From Erythrobacter litoralis HTCC2594 (lineage in GTDB: Bacteria > Pseudomonadota > Alphaproteobacteria > Sphingomonadales > Sphingomonadaceae), in contig NC_007722.1 in assembly GCF_000013005.1 (NCBI RefSeq), positions 191,501 through 255,500 on the forward strand: a stretch of 64,000 nt of DNA, read 5' to 3'. The notes beneath the pieces are model-generated. The model did not search any database and had not been told where the DNA came from. It worked only from the letters and a program-made list of their open reading frames with translations. The stretch's first letter is position 1; every line of letters begins with the position of its first letter. A program made the translations under genes and the position numbers. This document shows, in pieces, positions 32,849 to 42,253 of the stretch.

Positions 32849-35164
32849 ATGAATCTCGCGCTTCTCGCTTTAACCATAACCGCCGGCGCTATCGTCACCT
32901 CCCCTCTGCAAGCTCAGGATTTGCCTTCCGAAGCGGAGGGCCCGGTCGTGAAGGACCCCGCCAATACCATCGTGGTGACCGGCACCCGCAGCGCCGGACG
33001 TAGCGCACTGGAGGCAGCTGTACCGGTGGACGTTGTCAGCGAAGAGGAGCTGAACGCCACCGGGTATGCCGATCTCAACCGCGCGCTGAATTTCCTCGAG
33101 CCGTCGGTCAATTTTCCGCGCGCGGCCACCACCGCCACGGCGGCGAACACGCGGCCGATCACGCTACGCGGCCTGTCGCCCGATCAGACGCTCGTGCTCG
33201 TTAACGGCAAGCGCCGCCACACCAACGCCGTGCTCAATGTAAACAATTCGATCGGGCGCGGTTCGGCGGGCGTCGATCTCGACACGATCCCTCAGAACGC
33301 GATCCAGCGGATCGAGATCCTGCGCGACGGCGCGGCAGCGCAGTATGGCTCGGACGCGATCGGCGGGGTAGTGAACATCATCCTGAAGGACGATGCCCAG
33401 GGCGCTTCGTTCGAACTGCTGGGTGGCATCACCGAGGAAGGCGACGGGCTCAACGGGCTCGCCTCGACCAGCGGCGGGCTGCCGATCGGTCGGGGCGGTC
33501 ATTTGACTCTCAGTGCATTGGTCCGCGCGCAGGAAGCGACCAACCGCGCCTTTGTCGATCAGCGCTTCGACCGGGTAACCTACCGGATAGGCGATCCGGA
33601 AGCCTCGCTTTTTGGCGGATCGGTCAATTTCGGCCTGCCACTCGGCGACGCGGAACTCTACGGTTTCGGCACGGTCGCGCAAAAAATTTCGAACAACGGT
33701 GCGGGCTTTCGCGTGCCCGGCACCTCGCTGCTCTATCCCGACGGTTTCCTGCCGGTCATCGAACCGTACATCTGGGATGGCAGCGGGACCTTGGGTATCT
33801 CCGCCGATCTCGGCGGCTTCGCGCTCGATCTGAGCCAGACCTACGGCCGCAACGAGGCGGATTTCCGCGTCTTCGATACGGTGAATGTGTCGCTGGGTCT
33901 CGACAGCCCGACCAGCTTTGATTCGGGCGGCGTGACCTATGAACAATATGTCACCGATTTCGGCGTCTCGCGCTCGCTCGGACTTCTCGCCGGAGGCAAT
34001 ATCACCGCCGGCGCGCAGTACCGCCGCGAAACCTACGCCATCCGCGAGGGAGAACCCGCCGCTTCGACCGGAGTCGGTGCGGACGGTTTCGCGGGGTTCG
34101 CTCCGCGCCGACCGGTGAATGAGGTGCGCGATGCCTTTGCATTCTATCTCGACGCCGAGCTGCGCCCGATCGAGGCGCTGCTGATCGGCGGGGCGGTCCG
34201 TTACGACGAGTATGACGATTCCGGTGGAGAGACGACCTGGCGGGTTTCAGCCCGCGCCGATCTGACAGAGGGCCTGGCGCTGCGCGGCGCGATCGGAACT
34301 GCGTTCCGCGCGCCTTCGTTGCAACAGCAGAATTTCAGCGCGGTGCAGGGCGCACTTTCGGCAGGGCAGCTGGTTTCGGTAGCGACGCTGCCGGTGAGCG
34401 ACCCGATCGCGCGCGCGTTGGGTGCGGGAGATCTGCGACCCGAGCGCTCACGTAATTACAGCGCGGGTATCGTGCTGGAGCCGACGCCCCGCCTCGCTTT
34501 CACCTTGGATGCGTTTCACATCCAAATCGATGATCGCATCGCGCTGAGTGAACAGCTGCGCGGGGCGGCGGTGAATGCCATTCTGGCCGGCGCTGGTATA
34601 GTTGGCTTCTCGCAGGTACGCTTCTTCACCAACGCGGTCGATACCAGGACTACCGGTGTGGAGGCCACCGCGCGCTGGTCGGCCAGCCTCAGTCCGGAAA
34701 CGCGGGCAAGCATGGATGTCGGCTTCGCGCTCTATGACACGGAATTGGAAAGTCTCCGCGCCAATCCGGTGCTGCCGACTCTGCCGTTGCTCGGCGAGAA
34801 GTCGATCTTGTTCCTGACCGAAGCGCAGCCGCGCGACAAGCTAACCGTGCAGGCTGTCGTCGAGCACCGGTCAGTGAGCGCACGTGCAGCGCTGACCCGT
34901 TTCGGCACCTACACCTCGCAACCGCTCGTGGAGACGCAGACCTTCGATGGCGGCACGTCATTCGACCTGTCGCTGAGCTACGCCCTGTCTTCCGCGATCA
35001 TGCTTACCGCCGGCGTGCAGAACCTGTTCGACGACCGGCCGGAAGAGATTGCTGATCAGGCGCGCTTCATCGCCGCAACCGGCGGCAGCTTTCCCACGGG
35101 CGAGGAGACGCCGCTCGGCGTCAACGGGCGTAGCTATTTCGTGCAGCTACGAGGGAATTTCTGA
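32849..35164 (+). CDS. TonB-dependent outer-membrane receptor
   Basis: A 771-residue protein from the ATG at 32849. A signal peptide ('LALTITAGAIVTSPLQA') is followed by a TonB-box-like 'NTIVVTGTR'. The plug domain has 'PITLRGLSPDQTLVLVNGKRRH' and 'IEILRDGAAAQYGSDAIGGVVNIIL'. The beta barrel ends with an aromatic residue ('LRGNF'). It imports a scarce ligand using TonB energy. Its stop overlaps the PhoD start (TGATG), which suggests a phosphate-ester ligand or a product of PhoD action. Confidence 0.9.
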   Translation: MNLALLALTITAGAIVTSPLQAQDLPSEAEGPVVKDPANTIVVTGTRSAGRSALEAAVPVDVVSEEELNATGYADLNRALNFLEPSVNFPRAATTATAANTRPITLRGLSPDQTLVLVNGKRRHTNAVLNVNNSIGRGSAGVDLDTIPQNAIQRIEILRDGAAAQYGSDAIGGVVNIILKDDAQGASFELLGGITEEGDGLNGLASTSGGLPIGRGGHLTLSALVRAQEATNRAFVDQRFDRVTYRIGDPEASLFGGSVNFGLPLGDAELYGFGTVAQKISNNGAGFRVPGTSLLYPDGFLPVIEPYIWDGSGTLGISADLGGFALDLSQTYGRNEADFRVFDTVNVSLGLDSPTSFDSGGVTYEQYVTDFGVSRSLGLLAGGNITAGAQYRRETYAIREGEPAASTGVGADGFAGFAPRRPVNEVRDAFAFYLDAELRPIEALLIGGAVRYDEYDDSGGETTWRVSARADLTEGLALRGAIGTAFRAPSLQQQNFSAVQGALSAGQLVSVATLPVSDPIARALGAGDLRPERSRNYSAGIVLEPTPRLAFTLDAFHIQIDDRIALSEQLRGAAVNAILAGAGIVGFSQVRFFTNAVDTRTTGVEATARWSASLSPETRASMDVGFALYDTELESLRANPVLPTLPLLGEKSILFLTEAQPRDKLTVQAVVEHRSVSARAALTRFGTYTSQPLVETQTFDGGTSFDLSLSYALSSAIMLTAGVQNLFDDRPEEIADQARFIAATGGSFPTGEETPLGVNGRSYFVQLRGNF

Positions 35165-36669
35165 TGGTGTCGCGTCGCGCATTGCTTGGCCGGACGGCGC
35201 TGGCGCTGGCTGCGTCTCGCTTCCTGTCTCCGGTAACGGCCATCGCTGTGCAACCGCAACCATATGCCGATGGCGATCCCTTTATGCTCGGCGTCGCCTC
35301 GGGCGATCCGCGTCCTGATGGGTTCGTGCTCTGGACTCGGCCTTTGGGTCTGTCGGGCACTGCTACGGTCGGTGTGGAGATCGCCGACGACGATGGTTTC
35401 CGCAGGATCGTGCGCAGTGGTTCGGTCACCGCAAGTCCTGCGCGCGGGCACGCAGTGCATGTGGAGCCGGTCGACCTCGATCCAGCACGCACTTATTTCT
35501 ACCGTTTTCACCTCGATGGAGCGACGAGCCCCATCGGTCGCACAGCCACGATCGATCCGCAGGCCACGCGCATGCGCCTCGCGCTCGCGGCCTGCCAGCA
35601 TTGGGAACATGGCTGGTTTTCCGCCTATCGGGACATGGTCGCGCAGGAGATCAATGTTCTCCTGCATGTCGGAGACTACATCTACGAGAAGTCTTTCGGG
35701 ACCGGCCCCGACGTTCGCAGTTTCGGCGCGCCCGATCCGTTCACGCTGGACGAGTATCGCGTTCGTCATGCGCTCTACCGCACCGATCCCGATCTGCAGG
35801 CCGCCACCGCTGCCTTCCCGATCATCGCGACCTGGGACGATCACGAGGTAGAGAATGACTATGCCTCGCTTCAGGGCAGCGTCACAGAAGACCCTGCCGC
35901 TTTCGTTGCGCGCAGGGCCGCTGCCTATCAGGCATGGTTCGAACACATGCCGATATCGCCGCGCCGCTTAACACCGCATGGCGCGGCGGACATTGTGCGC
36001 AGATTCGAATGGGGCGCCCTAGCCAGCCTCTCGGTTCTCGACTGCCGCCAGTTCCGCACGTCGCAGCCGTGTGGACGCGGCGGGCAGGTGATCGCGGACT
36101 GCGCGGAGGTCTTCGATCCGGTGGCGACCATGCTCGGGCTCGAACAGGAGGCGTGGTTGCGCGATCGCCTGGCGAACGAGCGCACCCGTTGGAGCCTGAT
36201 CGGTCAGGCGACGATGGTCTCGCGGCTGCCCTTGCCGGGCGGAGGCGATGCGCGCTGGTCCGATATCTGGGATGGCTACGCCGCCTCTCGCGACCGCCTG
36301 ATCGCTGCACTGCGCCAGCCGGCGGTGCGCAATGCGGTGCTGCTTGGCGGCGACGTCCATTCCTTCTGGGCCAACGACATCCCATCCGATCCGGAGCGGA
36401 TGGAAGGGCCGGTGGTCGCGAGCGAGATCGTCACGTCCTGTCTCGCCTCGCGCAGCGGCCCCGAAGAGCTCTTCACAGGCATCCAGGGCCGCAATCCGCA
36501 GGTCCGCTTCCATGATAATGATAACGCCGGATACACTCTGCTCGACATCGATGCTGAACGGATCGACGGCCGGTTTCGCGCAGTTCGTGATCTGACGGAT
36601 CCCAATAGCGCCAGCTTCGATTTGCGCCGGTTCGCTATCGAGGACAGGGCGCCCGGGGTGAGAATTTAG
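35164..36669 (+). CDS. phoD: PhoD-family alkaline phosphatase/phosphodiesterase
   Basis: A 501-residue protein with a Tat-type leader ('SRRALLGRTALALAAS'). The PhoD N-terminal domain opens 'FMLGVASGDPRPDGFVLWTRP'. Metal-site motifs are 'LHVGDYIYEKSF', 'TWDDHEVENDYAS' and 'LLGGDVHSFW'. PhoD enzymes are periplasmic or secreted and release phosphate from diesters. It is translationally coupled to the TonB receptor upstream. I saw no Pho box before the pair. Confidence 0.88.
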   Translation: MVSRRALLGRTALALAASRFLSPVTAIAVQPQPYADGDPFMLGVASGDPRPDGFVLWTRPLGLSGTATVGVEIADDDGFRRIVRSGSVTASPARGHAVHVEPVDLDPARTYFYRFHLDGATSPIGRTATIDPQATRMRLALAACQHWEHGWFSAYRDMVAQEINVLLHVGDYIYEKSFGTGPDVRSFGAPDPFTLDEYRVRHALYRTDPDLQAATAAFPIIATWDDHEVENDYASLQGSVTEDPAAFVARRAAAYQAWFEHMPISPRRLTPHGAADIVRRFEWGALASLSVLDCRQFRTSQPCGRGGQVIADCAEVFDPVATMLGLEQEAWLRDRLANERTRWSLIGQATMVSRLPLPGGGDARWSDIWDGYAASRDRLIAALRQPAVRNAVLLGGDVHSFWANDIPSDPERMEGPVVASEIVTSCLASRSGPEELFTGIQGRNPQVRFHDNDNAGYTLLDIDAERIDGRFRAVRDLTDPNSASFDLRRFAIEDRAPGVRI

Positions 36670-36709
36670 TTTTGAAATGAGCGTTTAGGCTTTGTAGATC
36701 GTACGAATC

Positions 36710-37065
36710 TAACTTCCGAAACGCTATTGGGGGATGCCGGGTTGAGCTTTTTGGTTCTCGCCAAACGTGAGCGTACAGCTTGACGGGCGAGATGCTCCAG
36801 ATTGGCAGAGCCCCGGCAGATTGGTTCGATCCCGAATTACGTCGATACTCGTCAATGAATGCAGTCATCGCTTTACTGCTCCGCCTGGTCAAAATATCAC
36901 GACGCTTTGCGCACAGCCTCATTAGTACGCTGCAGTCCACGGTTCTCGCTCTCCAGAGTTCTCACCTTTGACAGCCCGCTCGGCGGATACTTCAACACAA
37001 GTATTGCTGTCAGCCTTGGCCGGGCTCCCTGCTTCCGCCGTCTGACGAACTATCAATTGAGCGGC
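36710..37065 (-). pseudogene. Relic of an IS3-family transposase (orfA end and orfB start)
   Basis: On the minus strand, three short out-of-frame pieces resemble IS3-family transposase. Near 37059 a 'VRQTAEAG...VSAERA' piece corresponds to the middle of OrfA. After a 1-bp shift 'LESENRGLQRTNEAVRKAS' and then 'YFDQAE' match the OrfA leucine-zipper end. From 36868 'MTAFIDEYRR' and 'YAHV' match the start of OrfB. An in-frame stop separates 'KAS' from 'YF', and the DDE core is missing. The relic fills most of the 532-bp gap between phoD and the racemase gene and is unrelated in sequence to the intact IS at 47.8 kb. Confidence 0.65.
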
Positions 37066-37201
37066 CCTAGCACGTGCGACAAGTTCTCCTTACCCATCGA
37101 TTGTGAGGTTCGACTGGAATGAGACCCATGACGTCTGTCACGATCATACGTGGCAAGGCGGTCCGACTCTGAAACCAGTGGAGAGAGCACTGCGGCTCAT
37201 G

Positions 37202-38341
37202 TCACGAAAGTTTCGATCGAGATACATGGCGGCGGCGCGTCGTTCGCCATTGCTGCAAGATTGTCCGTTTCTGATTCGGCCCGGCCGACTTGACGGTCGG
37301 CTCGGGTGGCGGTGTGTTCGAGAAGCGCGGCGAGGGCATTGCCTGAATGATTCCATCGATTTTCTTGTAGATTTGTCGGGCCGCCATATGCGGATGCGAA
37401 GCGGCTTCGTCCGGATCTAACACCGGCGCGAAACATGCATCGGTCCCCTCCAGCAAGGTCATCCATTCGTCGCGCGTCCTTCGTCGGAATAGTTCCTCGA
37501 ACCGATGTCTGAGGTCTGGCCAGCAGGCCGGATCGTAGCCGTTTGCAAAATCCGGTTGATCCGCAATGCCCAGCTTCTGGCAAAGCAATGTGTAAAATTT
37601 CGGTTCGAGCGACCCCAGAGAGATGTATCGATCGTCCGCGCATCGATAGGTCGAATACCAGTGCGGACCGTCAAGGATGCTGCGACCGCGCTCGTTGACG
37701 AAATGTCCTGTTGCTTTCAAACTGAGCAGCAGGTTCATCATATGCGCGCTTCCATCCACGATGGCGGCATCCACGACTTGTCCTTTCCCCGATTCACGGG
37801 CGCTAAGGATGGCGGCGAGCAGGCCGACTGCCAGATAGAGCGCGCCACCGCCGATGTCGCCGACGAGTCCGGGAGGTGCCATCGGAAGCGCACCCGGTTC
37901 GCCAGCATACCAGAGCGCGCCGGACAGTGCGATATAGTTGATGTCGTGGCCGGCGGTCTGCGCGAGAGGTCCATCCTGCCCCCAACCAGTCATCCGGCCG
38001 AACACGAGCGCCGGATTGCGATCGAGGCAAACATCGGGTCCAAGACCCAACCGTTCCATTACACCAGGACGCATGCCCTCGATGATCGCATGGCTGTGCT
38101 CAACAAGATCGAGGACGTGCTCGACCGCTGCGGACTGCTTCAAATCGAGGGATACAAATCGCTTACCGCGATTGAGAATCGCCTCACGGCCAAGGTCGAT
38201 CGTATCCCGATTAGGGATAACACGATCGACAACTACAACGTCGGCTCCAAGATCTGCCAGCAACATTCCGCAAAATGGCGCTGGACCGATACCGGCAATC
38301 TCGACGACCCTGATACCAGCGAGCGGACCGCATCCCGACAT
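37202..38341 (-). CDS. Alpha-methylacyl-CoA racemase (CoA-transferase family III)
   Basis: A 379-residue protein from the ATG at 38341; a TTG two codons upstream is possible. It belongs to the CaiB/BaiF family. The catalytic set of mycobacterial MCR is preserved: His132 in 'GHDINYIALSGAL', Asp162 in 'LVGDIGGGALYL' and Glu246 in 'SLGSLEPKFY'. This favours racemase over CoA-transferase activity. AMACR epimerises the 2-methyl centre of branched acyl-CoAs such as sterol side chains, isoprenoids or arylpropionates. It is divergent from the acyl-CoA ligase operon and probably supplies the (S)-epimer to the dehydrogenase encoded there. Confidence 0.8.
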   Translation of the reverse strand: MSGCGPLAGIRVVEIAGIGPAPFCGMLLADLGADVVVVDRVIPNRDTIDLGREAILNRGKRFVSLDLKQSAAVEHVLDLVEHSHAIIEGMRPGVMERLGLGPDVCLDRNPALVFGRMTGWGQDGPLAQTAGHDINYIALSGALWYAGEPGALPMAPPGLVGDIGGGALYLAVGLLAAILSARESGKGQVVDAAIVDGSAHMMNLLLSLKATGHFVNERGRSILDGPHWYSTYRCADDRYISLGSLEPKFYTLLCQKLGIADQPDFANGYDPACWPDLRHRFEELFRRRTRDEWMTLLEGTDACFAPVLDPDEAASHPHMAARQIYKKIDGIIQAMPSPRFSNTPPPEPTVKSAGPNQKRTILQQWRTTRRRHVSRSKLS

Positions 38342-38506
38342 CTGCAATTTCTTTCCAATGGCTCGAACACTACGGAGATCATCGCCGATCTATTATCGGG
38401 CATCAAATTCATTCAAGCTCCAAAATATTCCCAGATGGAATGTTGAATGGGCCCTGCCACCATGAACTAGAGGAATATTAGCGGCGGATAATGAATTGGA
38501 CAGGTG

Positions 38507-38530
38507 TGACGATTTACCCAATCTGATCAT
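38507..38530. promoter_or_regulatory. Shared promoter motif, copy 1 (before acyl-CoA ligase operon)
   Basis: TGACGATTTACCCAATCTGATCAT, split here as TGACGATT + TACCCAATCTGATCAT, is nearly repeated at 44423-44447 before the second TonB receptor (TGACGATT + GGCCCAAGTCAGATCAT). Similarity also extends upstream ('GGATAATGAATT' against 'GCATATTGAATT'). A common regulator of the ligase operon and the receptor is inferred. Confidence 0.5.
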
Positions 38531-38637
38531 TTCGGGGATGTTTGAAGTCTAAGCGGAGAAAATCCGATGGAGAGGATACATATGCGTGGAAACTGCGCAA
38601 ACGGATGCAGCGCCGCCCCGTGCAAGGGGCAGCGCTA

Positions 38638-40182
38638 ATGGAATTGCGCACCCAACTCCGCCGGGCGGCCGGCTATTTCGCCTGCAACGAAGCGTTGGTC
38701 CACGGCGAGCGCCGATTCAGCTTTGCCGAAGCGTGGTCGCGGGGGGTGCGGCTTGCGAACGCGCTGACGAACGCGGGGCTGCGGCCGGGCGACAAGATCG
38801 CCACGCTGGAGAAGAACTCGATTGAAGCGGCTGACATTTTCCTCGCGGCAGCAATCGGCAATTTCGTTCGTGTACCGCTCTATGCCCGCAATCGCCGAGA
38901 ATCCCATGCCCATATGATGCGCAACACCGACTGCCGGTTAGCGCTCGTTGACAACGCGCTCTTGCCCGAGGTCGCGGGACTCGAGACCGAATTGCCCGAC
39001 TTGAAGCGACTGATCGTGCGCGACGGGACTTACGAGGAATGGCTCGCCCGGGCATCTGATCAGGATCCGGACCCTACCATCTCGCCAGATGATTATTGCG
39101 TTATCCGTCACACAGGGGGCACGACCGGTGCGCCGAAGGGCGTCGCCTATACCCATCGCACGTGGATGACTTGCTGCGCTGGCTTTCTGGAGGTGGGACC
39201 AAGACCTGATCCAGGCGCGACGGTATTGCATGTGGGGCCACTTTCGCACGCCTCCGGGTTCATGTTCTCTCCCTATTGGGCGGTGGGTAGCCGCAACATT
39301 ATGGTGGAGGCGTTTGACCCGGCAAGCTTCCTCGAGATACTGGAACGCGAAGAGGTCGGCTATGCGTTCGTCGCTCCGACCATGCTCAACGCAGTTGTTC
39401 ACCACGGCAATCCGCGTGGGCACGTTTTTCCGCGCTTGAGATGTTTGCTCAGTGCTTCTGCGCCAGTTTCCGAAGCGACGTTGCGTAAGGCCCGCTCGAT
39501 TTTCGGAGACGATGTGTTGCACACCGCTTACGGACAGACCGAAATTCTGCCGGTGACTGCCCTAGGCCCAAAGGAATGGTTCGGCGAAACCGAAGGATCG
39601 ACGCCGCTCCAATCGGTGGGTCGGGCGATGAGCTTTGTTGATCTCGAAATCCGTGATGCCGACGGTCGCGCTCTTGGGCCTGACGAACCCGGAGAAATTG
39701 TCGCCCGGTTCGAAAACGGCCAGATGCAAGGCTTCTGGAACGATCCTGAGGAGACCGCGCTACGCCTCGTCGACGGCTGGGTAAAGACTGGCGATATTGG
39801 TCGCATCGACGCAAACGGGTTCCTCTATCTGCTCGATCGCGCAAACGACCTGATCGTGTCGGGAGGATACAACATCTATCCGGCCGAAATCGAGAATGTG
39901 ATCGCCGATCATCCTCAAGTGATTGCCGCCGCCGTATTCGGTATCCCTCATGAAAAGTGGGGCGAAACGCCGCTTGCGCTGGTCGTGGTCGCGCCCGGCA
40001 CTGAATTGCCAGAGCAGGAAATAATCGATTTGGTTAGCGAACGGTTGGGTTCGTTCAAGAAGCCCGGCAAGGTCGTCTTCACCACCGAACCTCTGCCGCT
40101 CAGCAACGTCGGCAAAGTGCTACGATCGAAACTCCGAGAGCCTTACTGGGCGGGGCGGGCCAGCAGAGTTTCAGGCGCATGA
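38638..40182 (+). CDS. Acyl-CoA synthetase (AMP-forming)
   Basis: A 514-residue protein from the ATG at 38638; the frame is open 32 codons upstream but those residues are basic and unlike the family. The ANL superfamily motifs are complete: P-loop 'RHTGGTTGAPKGVAYTHR', 'AYGQTEI', 'KTGDIGRIDANGFLYLLDR', 'GGYNIYPAEIENV' and the C-terminal lysine in 'SNVGKVLRSKLR'. It activates a carboxylic acid with ATP and CoA, the entry step of the beta-oxidation genes that follow. The substrate is unknown; FadD-type enzymes for steroid or branched acids have this layout. Its stop overlaps the next start (ATGA). Confidence 0.88.
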   Translation: MELRTQLRRAAGYFACNEALVHGERRFSFAEAWSRGVRLANALTNAGLRPGDKIATLEKNSIEAADIFLAAAIGNFVRVPLYARNRRESHAHMMRNTDCRLALVDNALLPEVAGLETELPDLKRLIVRDGTYEEWLARASDQDPDPTISPDDYCVIRHTGGTTGAPKGVAYTHRTWMTCCAGFLEVGPRPDPGATVLHVGPLSHASGFMFSPYWAVGSRNIMVEAFDPASFLEILEREEVGYAFVAPTMLNAVVHHGNPRGHVFPRLRCLLSASAPVSEATLRKARSIFGDDVLHTAYGQTEILPVTALGPKEWFGETEGSTPLQSVGRAMSFVDLEIRDADGRALGPDEPGEIVARFENGQMQGFWNDPEETALRLVDGWVKTGDIGRIDANGFLYLLDRANDLIVSGGYNIYPAEIENVIADHPQVIAAAVFGIPHEKWGETPLALVVVAPGTELPEQEIIDLVSERLGSFKKPGKVVFTTEPLPLSNVGKVLRSKLREPYWAGRASRVSGA

Positions 40183-41006
40183 GGGCAACTTCTCCTGACT
40201 CAAAAGTGGCAGACCTCGTGTCGCTCGACGCCATCACCGTTGAGAGGCGTGGCGCGGCTTTTTGGGTGCACCTAAATCGTCCAGATGCGCTGAACAGCCT
40301 GACGTTGGAAATGGCCCGCGATCTTGAGTTGGCGATCGAGACGGCCGAGGCCGATCCCGCGGTGCGGGCATTCGTCATCACCGGGACGGGACGCGCCTTT
40401 TGCGCCGGAGCCGACTTGGCCGCGCTCAATGCTTATGGTGGGTCGATCATGGAACCACTGGAGCACTTCCTGGCGGAACTCGGGCGCGTGCTCAGGCGGA
40501 TCGAGTTGTCGCGCTTGCCGGTCCTTGCCGCGGTCAACGGATTGGCGCTTGCCGGCGGGCTCGAACTCGTATTGTGCTGCGATATTGTGGTGTCTGCCGA
40601 AGACGCCAGGTTCGGTGACGCGCATGCCAACTATGGCCTTCTGCCAGGCGGTGGCGGCTCGATCCGCCTTCCCCGCAAGATCGGACCGGCGCGCGCGACC
40701 TACCTCATGATGACGGGTGAATTCGTCTCCGCGAGGGAGATGGAGCGTGCAGGACTTGTGAGCAGGGTGGTGCCAGCGGAGGCGCTCGTCGATTCAACGC
40801 AGGCGGTGGTGGAAATGCTCGCCGCCAAGAGTCCCCTTGGGCTTGTGCACATCAAGGAGTTGGCCGCAATCGCTGGAGATTGCATCCTCGAAGATGGCCT
40901 GCGCCAGGAACTCGAGATCATCGGAGCCTATGCTGCCTCACACGATCTGCGCGAGGGACTAGCGGCGTTCGCAGAGAAGCGCGAACCGGAGTTCAAAGGA
41001 AAATGA
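40179..41006 (+). CDS. Enoyl-CoA hydratase/isomerase (crotonase family)
   Basis: A 275-residue protein with the crotonase signatures 'NRPDALNSLTLEM', the oxyanion-hole segment 'GRAFCAGADLAAL' and 'AAVNGLALAGGLELVLCCDIVV'. The second acid position is in 'HANYGLLPGGGGSIRLPR', close to EchA-type hydratases. It hydrates the enoyl-CoA made by the acyl-CoA dehydrogenase of the same operon. It overlaps the ligase and thiolase genes by 4 bp each. An ATG-less in-frame GTG further in is less likely as start. Confidence 0.85.
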   Translation: MRATSPDSKVADLVSLDAITVERRGAAFWVHLNRPDALNSLTLEMARDLELAIETAEADPAVRAFVITGTGRAFCAGADLAALNAYGGSIMEPLEHFLAELGRVLRRIELSRLPVLAAVNGLALAGGLELVLCCDIVVSAEDARFGDAHANYGLLPGGGGSIRLPRKIGPARATYLMMTGEFVSAREMERAGLVSRVVPAEALVDSTQAVVEMLAAKSPLGLVHIKELAAIAGDCILEDGLRQELEIIGAYAASHDLREGLAAFAEKREPEFKGK

Positions 41007-42241
41007 GCGACATCTATATCGCCGGCGTTGGCATGACGCAGTTCGGTCGGCAACTCGACCGCAGCCTCAAGGACCTGTCGGCGGACGCCTGTGCTCGGGC
41101 TTTCGCCGATGCCGGATGCGGCCGGGAGGACATCGAGGCGGTCTTCTTTGGCAACTGCGTGCAGGGCCACATGGAAGGGCAGGACATGATCCGTGGCGAG
41201 CTCGTAGCACGCGCGGTTGGGATGCAGGGCGTGCCAGTTGTCAACGTTGAGAATGCCTGCGCCACAGCCTCGACGGCGGTCGCGATGGCGACTGCTTATG
41301 TCCGGTCGGGTATGGCGGACATCGTGCTCGCGCTCGGCGCGGAGAAGATGTGCTCGCCTGACAAGGCCTTGATGTTCAGCGCTTTCGATGGGGCGTGGGA
41401 CGTGCACGAGACGGAGTGCAGCCGCGAGACACTGCTCGCTATGGGCCAAGGCGTTGAGGTGCCAGAAGGGTCGGTGTCAAACCAACCCTACAGCGTATTC
41501 ATGGACATCTACGCTGCGATGTCGCGCGCCCATATGCGCACTTACGGATCAACGCAGGCGCAGATCGCAGCGGTGTCAGCCAAAAACCACGTCCATTCGA
41601 CGCACAACCCGCTCGCTCAATACCGCAAACCCTACACGGTAGAGGCCGTGCTGGCCGCACCGCCAATCGTGTTTCCGCTGACACTGCCGATGTGCTCACC
41701 GATCAGTGACGGCGCTGCGGCTGCGGTGATCTGCAACTCGGCAGGCTTGCGCAAGCTGGCGGTGTCTGACGACAGGGCAATCCGAGTACTTGCGTCGGTG
41801 CTCCAGACCAGTGCCGAGCGCGACCCTTACGACTATGATCGGCACGTCACAAGGCTGGCGGCAATGCGCGCCTATGCGATGGCGGGGCTCGGCCCGTTAG
41901 ACGTCGACGTTGCGGAAGTGCACGACGCGACGGCGATGGGCGAGATCATCGAAATTGAGGCTCTGGGCCTCGTGCCGCCTGGCGAGGGAGGGATTGCTGC
42001 TGAGCGTGGCGACACCGTCATTGGCGGCCGCATCCCCGTAAATCCGTCGGGCGGCCTCGAATGCAAAGGGCACCCGATCGGCGCGACGGGTCTCGGTCAG
42101 ATCTACGAACTGGTGTCGCAACTGCGTGGCGATGCCGGCGCTCGCCAGATCGAGGGAGCGCGGGTCGCGGTAGCGCAGAATGGCGGCGGGGTTCTGGGCG
42201 TGGAGGAAGCCGTCGTCGCAGTCACCATCCTTGGTCGTTAA
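41003..42241 (+). CDS. Thiolase of the SCP-x type
   Basis: A 412-residue protein from the ATG at 41003. The nucleophile Cys86 is in 'NVENACATASTAVAMA', and the His block is 'EVHDATAMGEIIEIEALGL'. The last motif is 'CKGHPIGATGLGQIYELVSQL'. In SCP-x thiolases the His block usually reads HDC; the Cys is Ala here. Such thiolases cleave 3-keto acyl-CoAs with branched or bulky chains, as in sterol side-chain breakdown. It overlaps the hydratase stop and is followed 12 bp later by the acyl-CoA dehydrogenase. Confidence 0.82.
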   Translation: MSDIYIAGVGMTQFGRQLDRSLKDLSADACARAFADAGCGREDIEAVFFGNCVQGHMEGQDMIRGELVARAVGMQGVPVVNVENACATASTAVAMATAYVRSGMADIVLALGAEKMCSPDKALMFSAFDGAWDVHETECSRETLLAMGQGVEVPEGSVSNQPYSVFMDIYAAMSRAHMRTYGSTQAQIAAVSAKNHVHSTHNPLAQYRKPYTVEAVLAAPPIVFPLTLPMCSPISDGAAAAVICNSAGLRKLAVSDDRAIRVLASVLQTSAERDPYDYDRHVTRLAAMRAYAMAGLGPLDVDVAEVHDATAMGEIIEIEALGLVPPGEGGIAAERGDTVIGGRIPVNPSGGLECKGHPIGATGLGQIYELVSQLRGDAGARQIEGARVAVAQNGGGVLGVEEAVVAVTILGR

Positions 42242-42253
42242 GGAGCGGATAAT

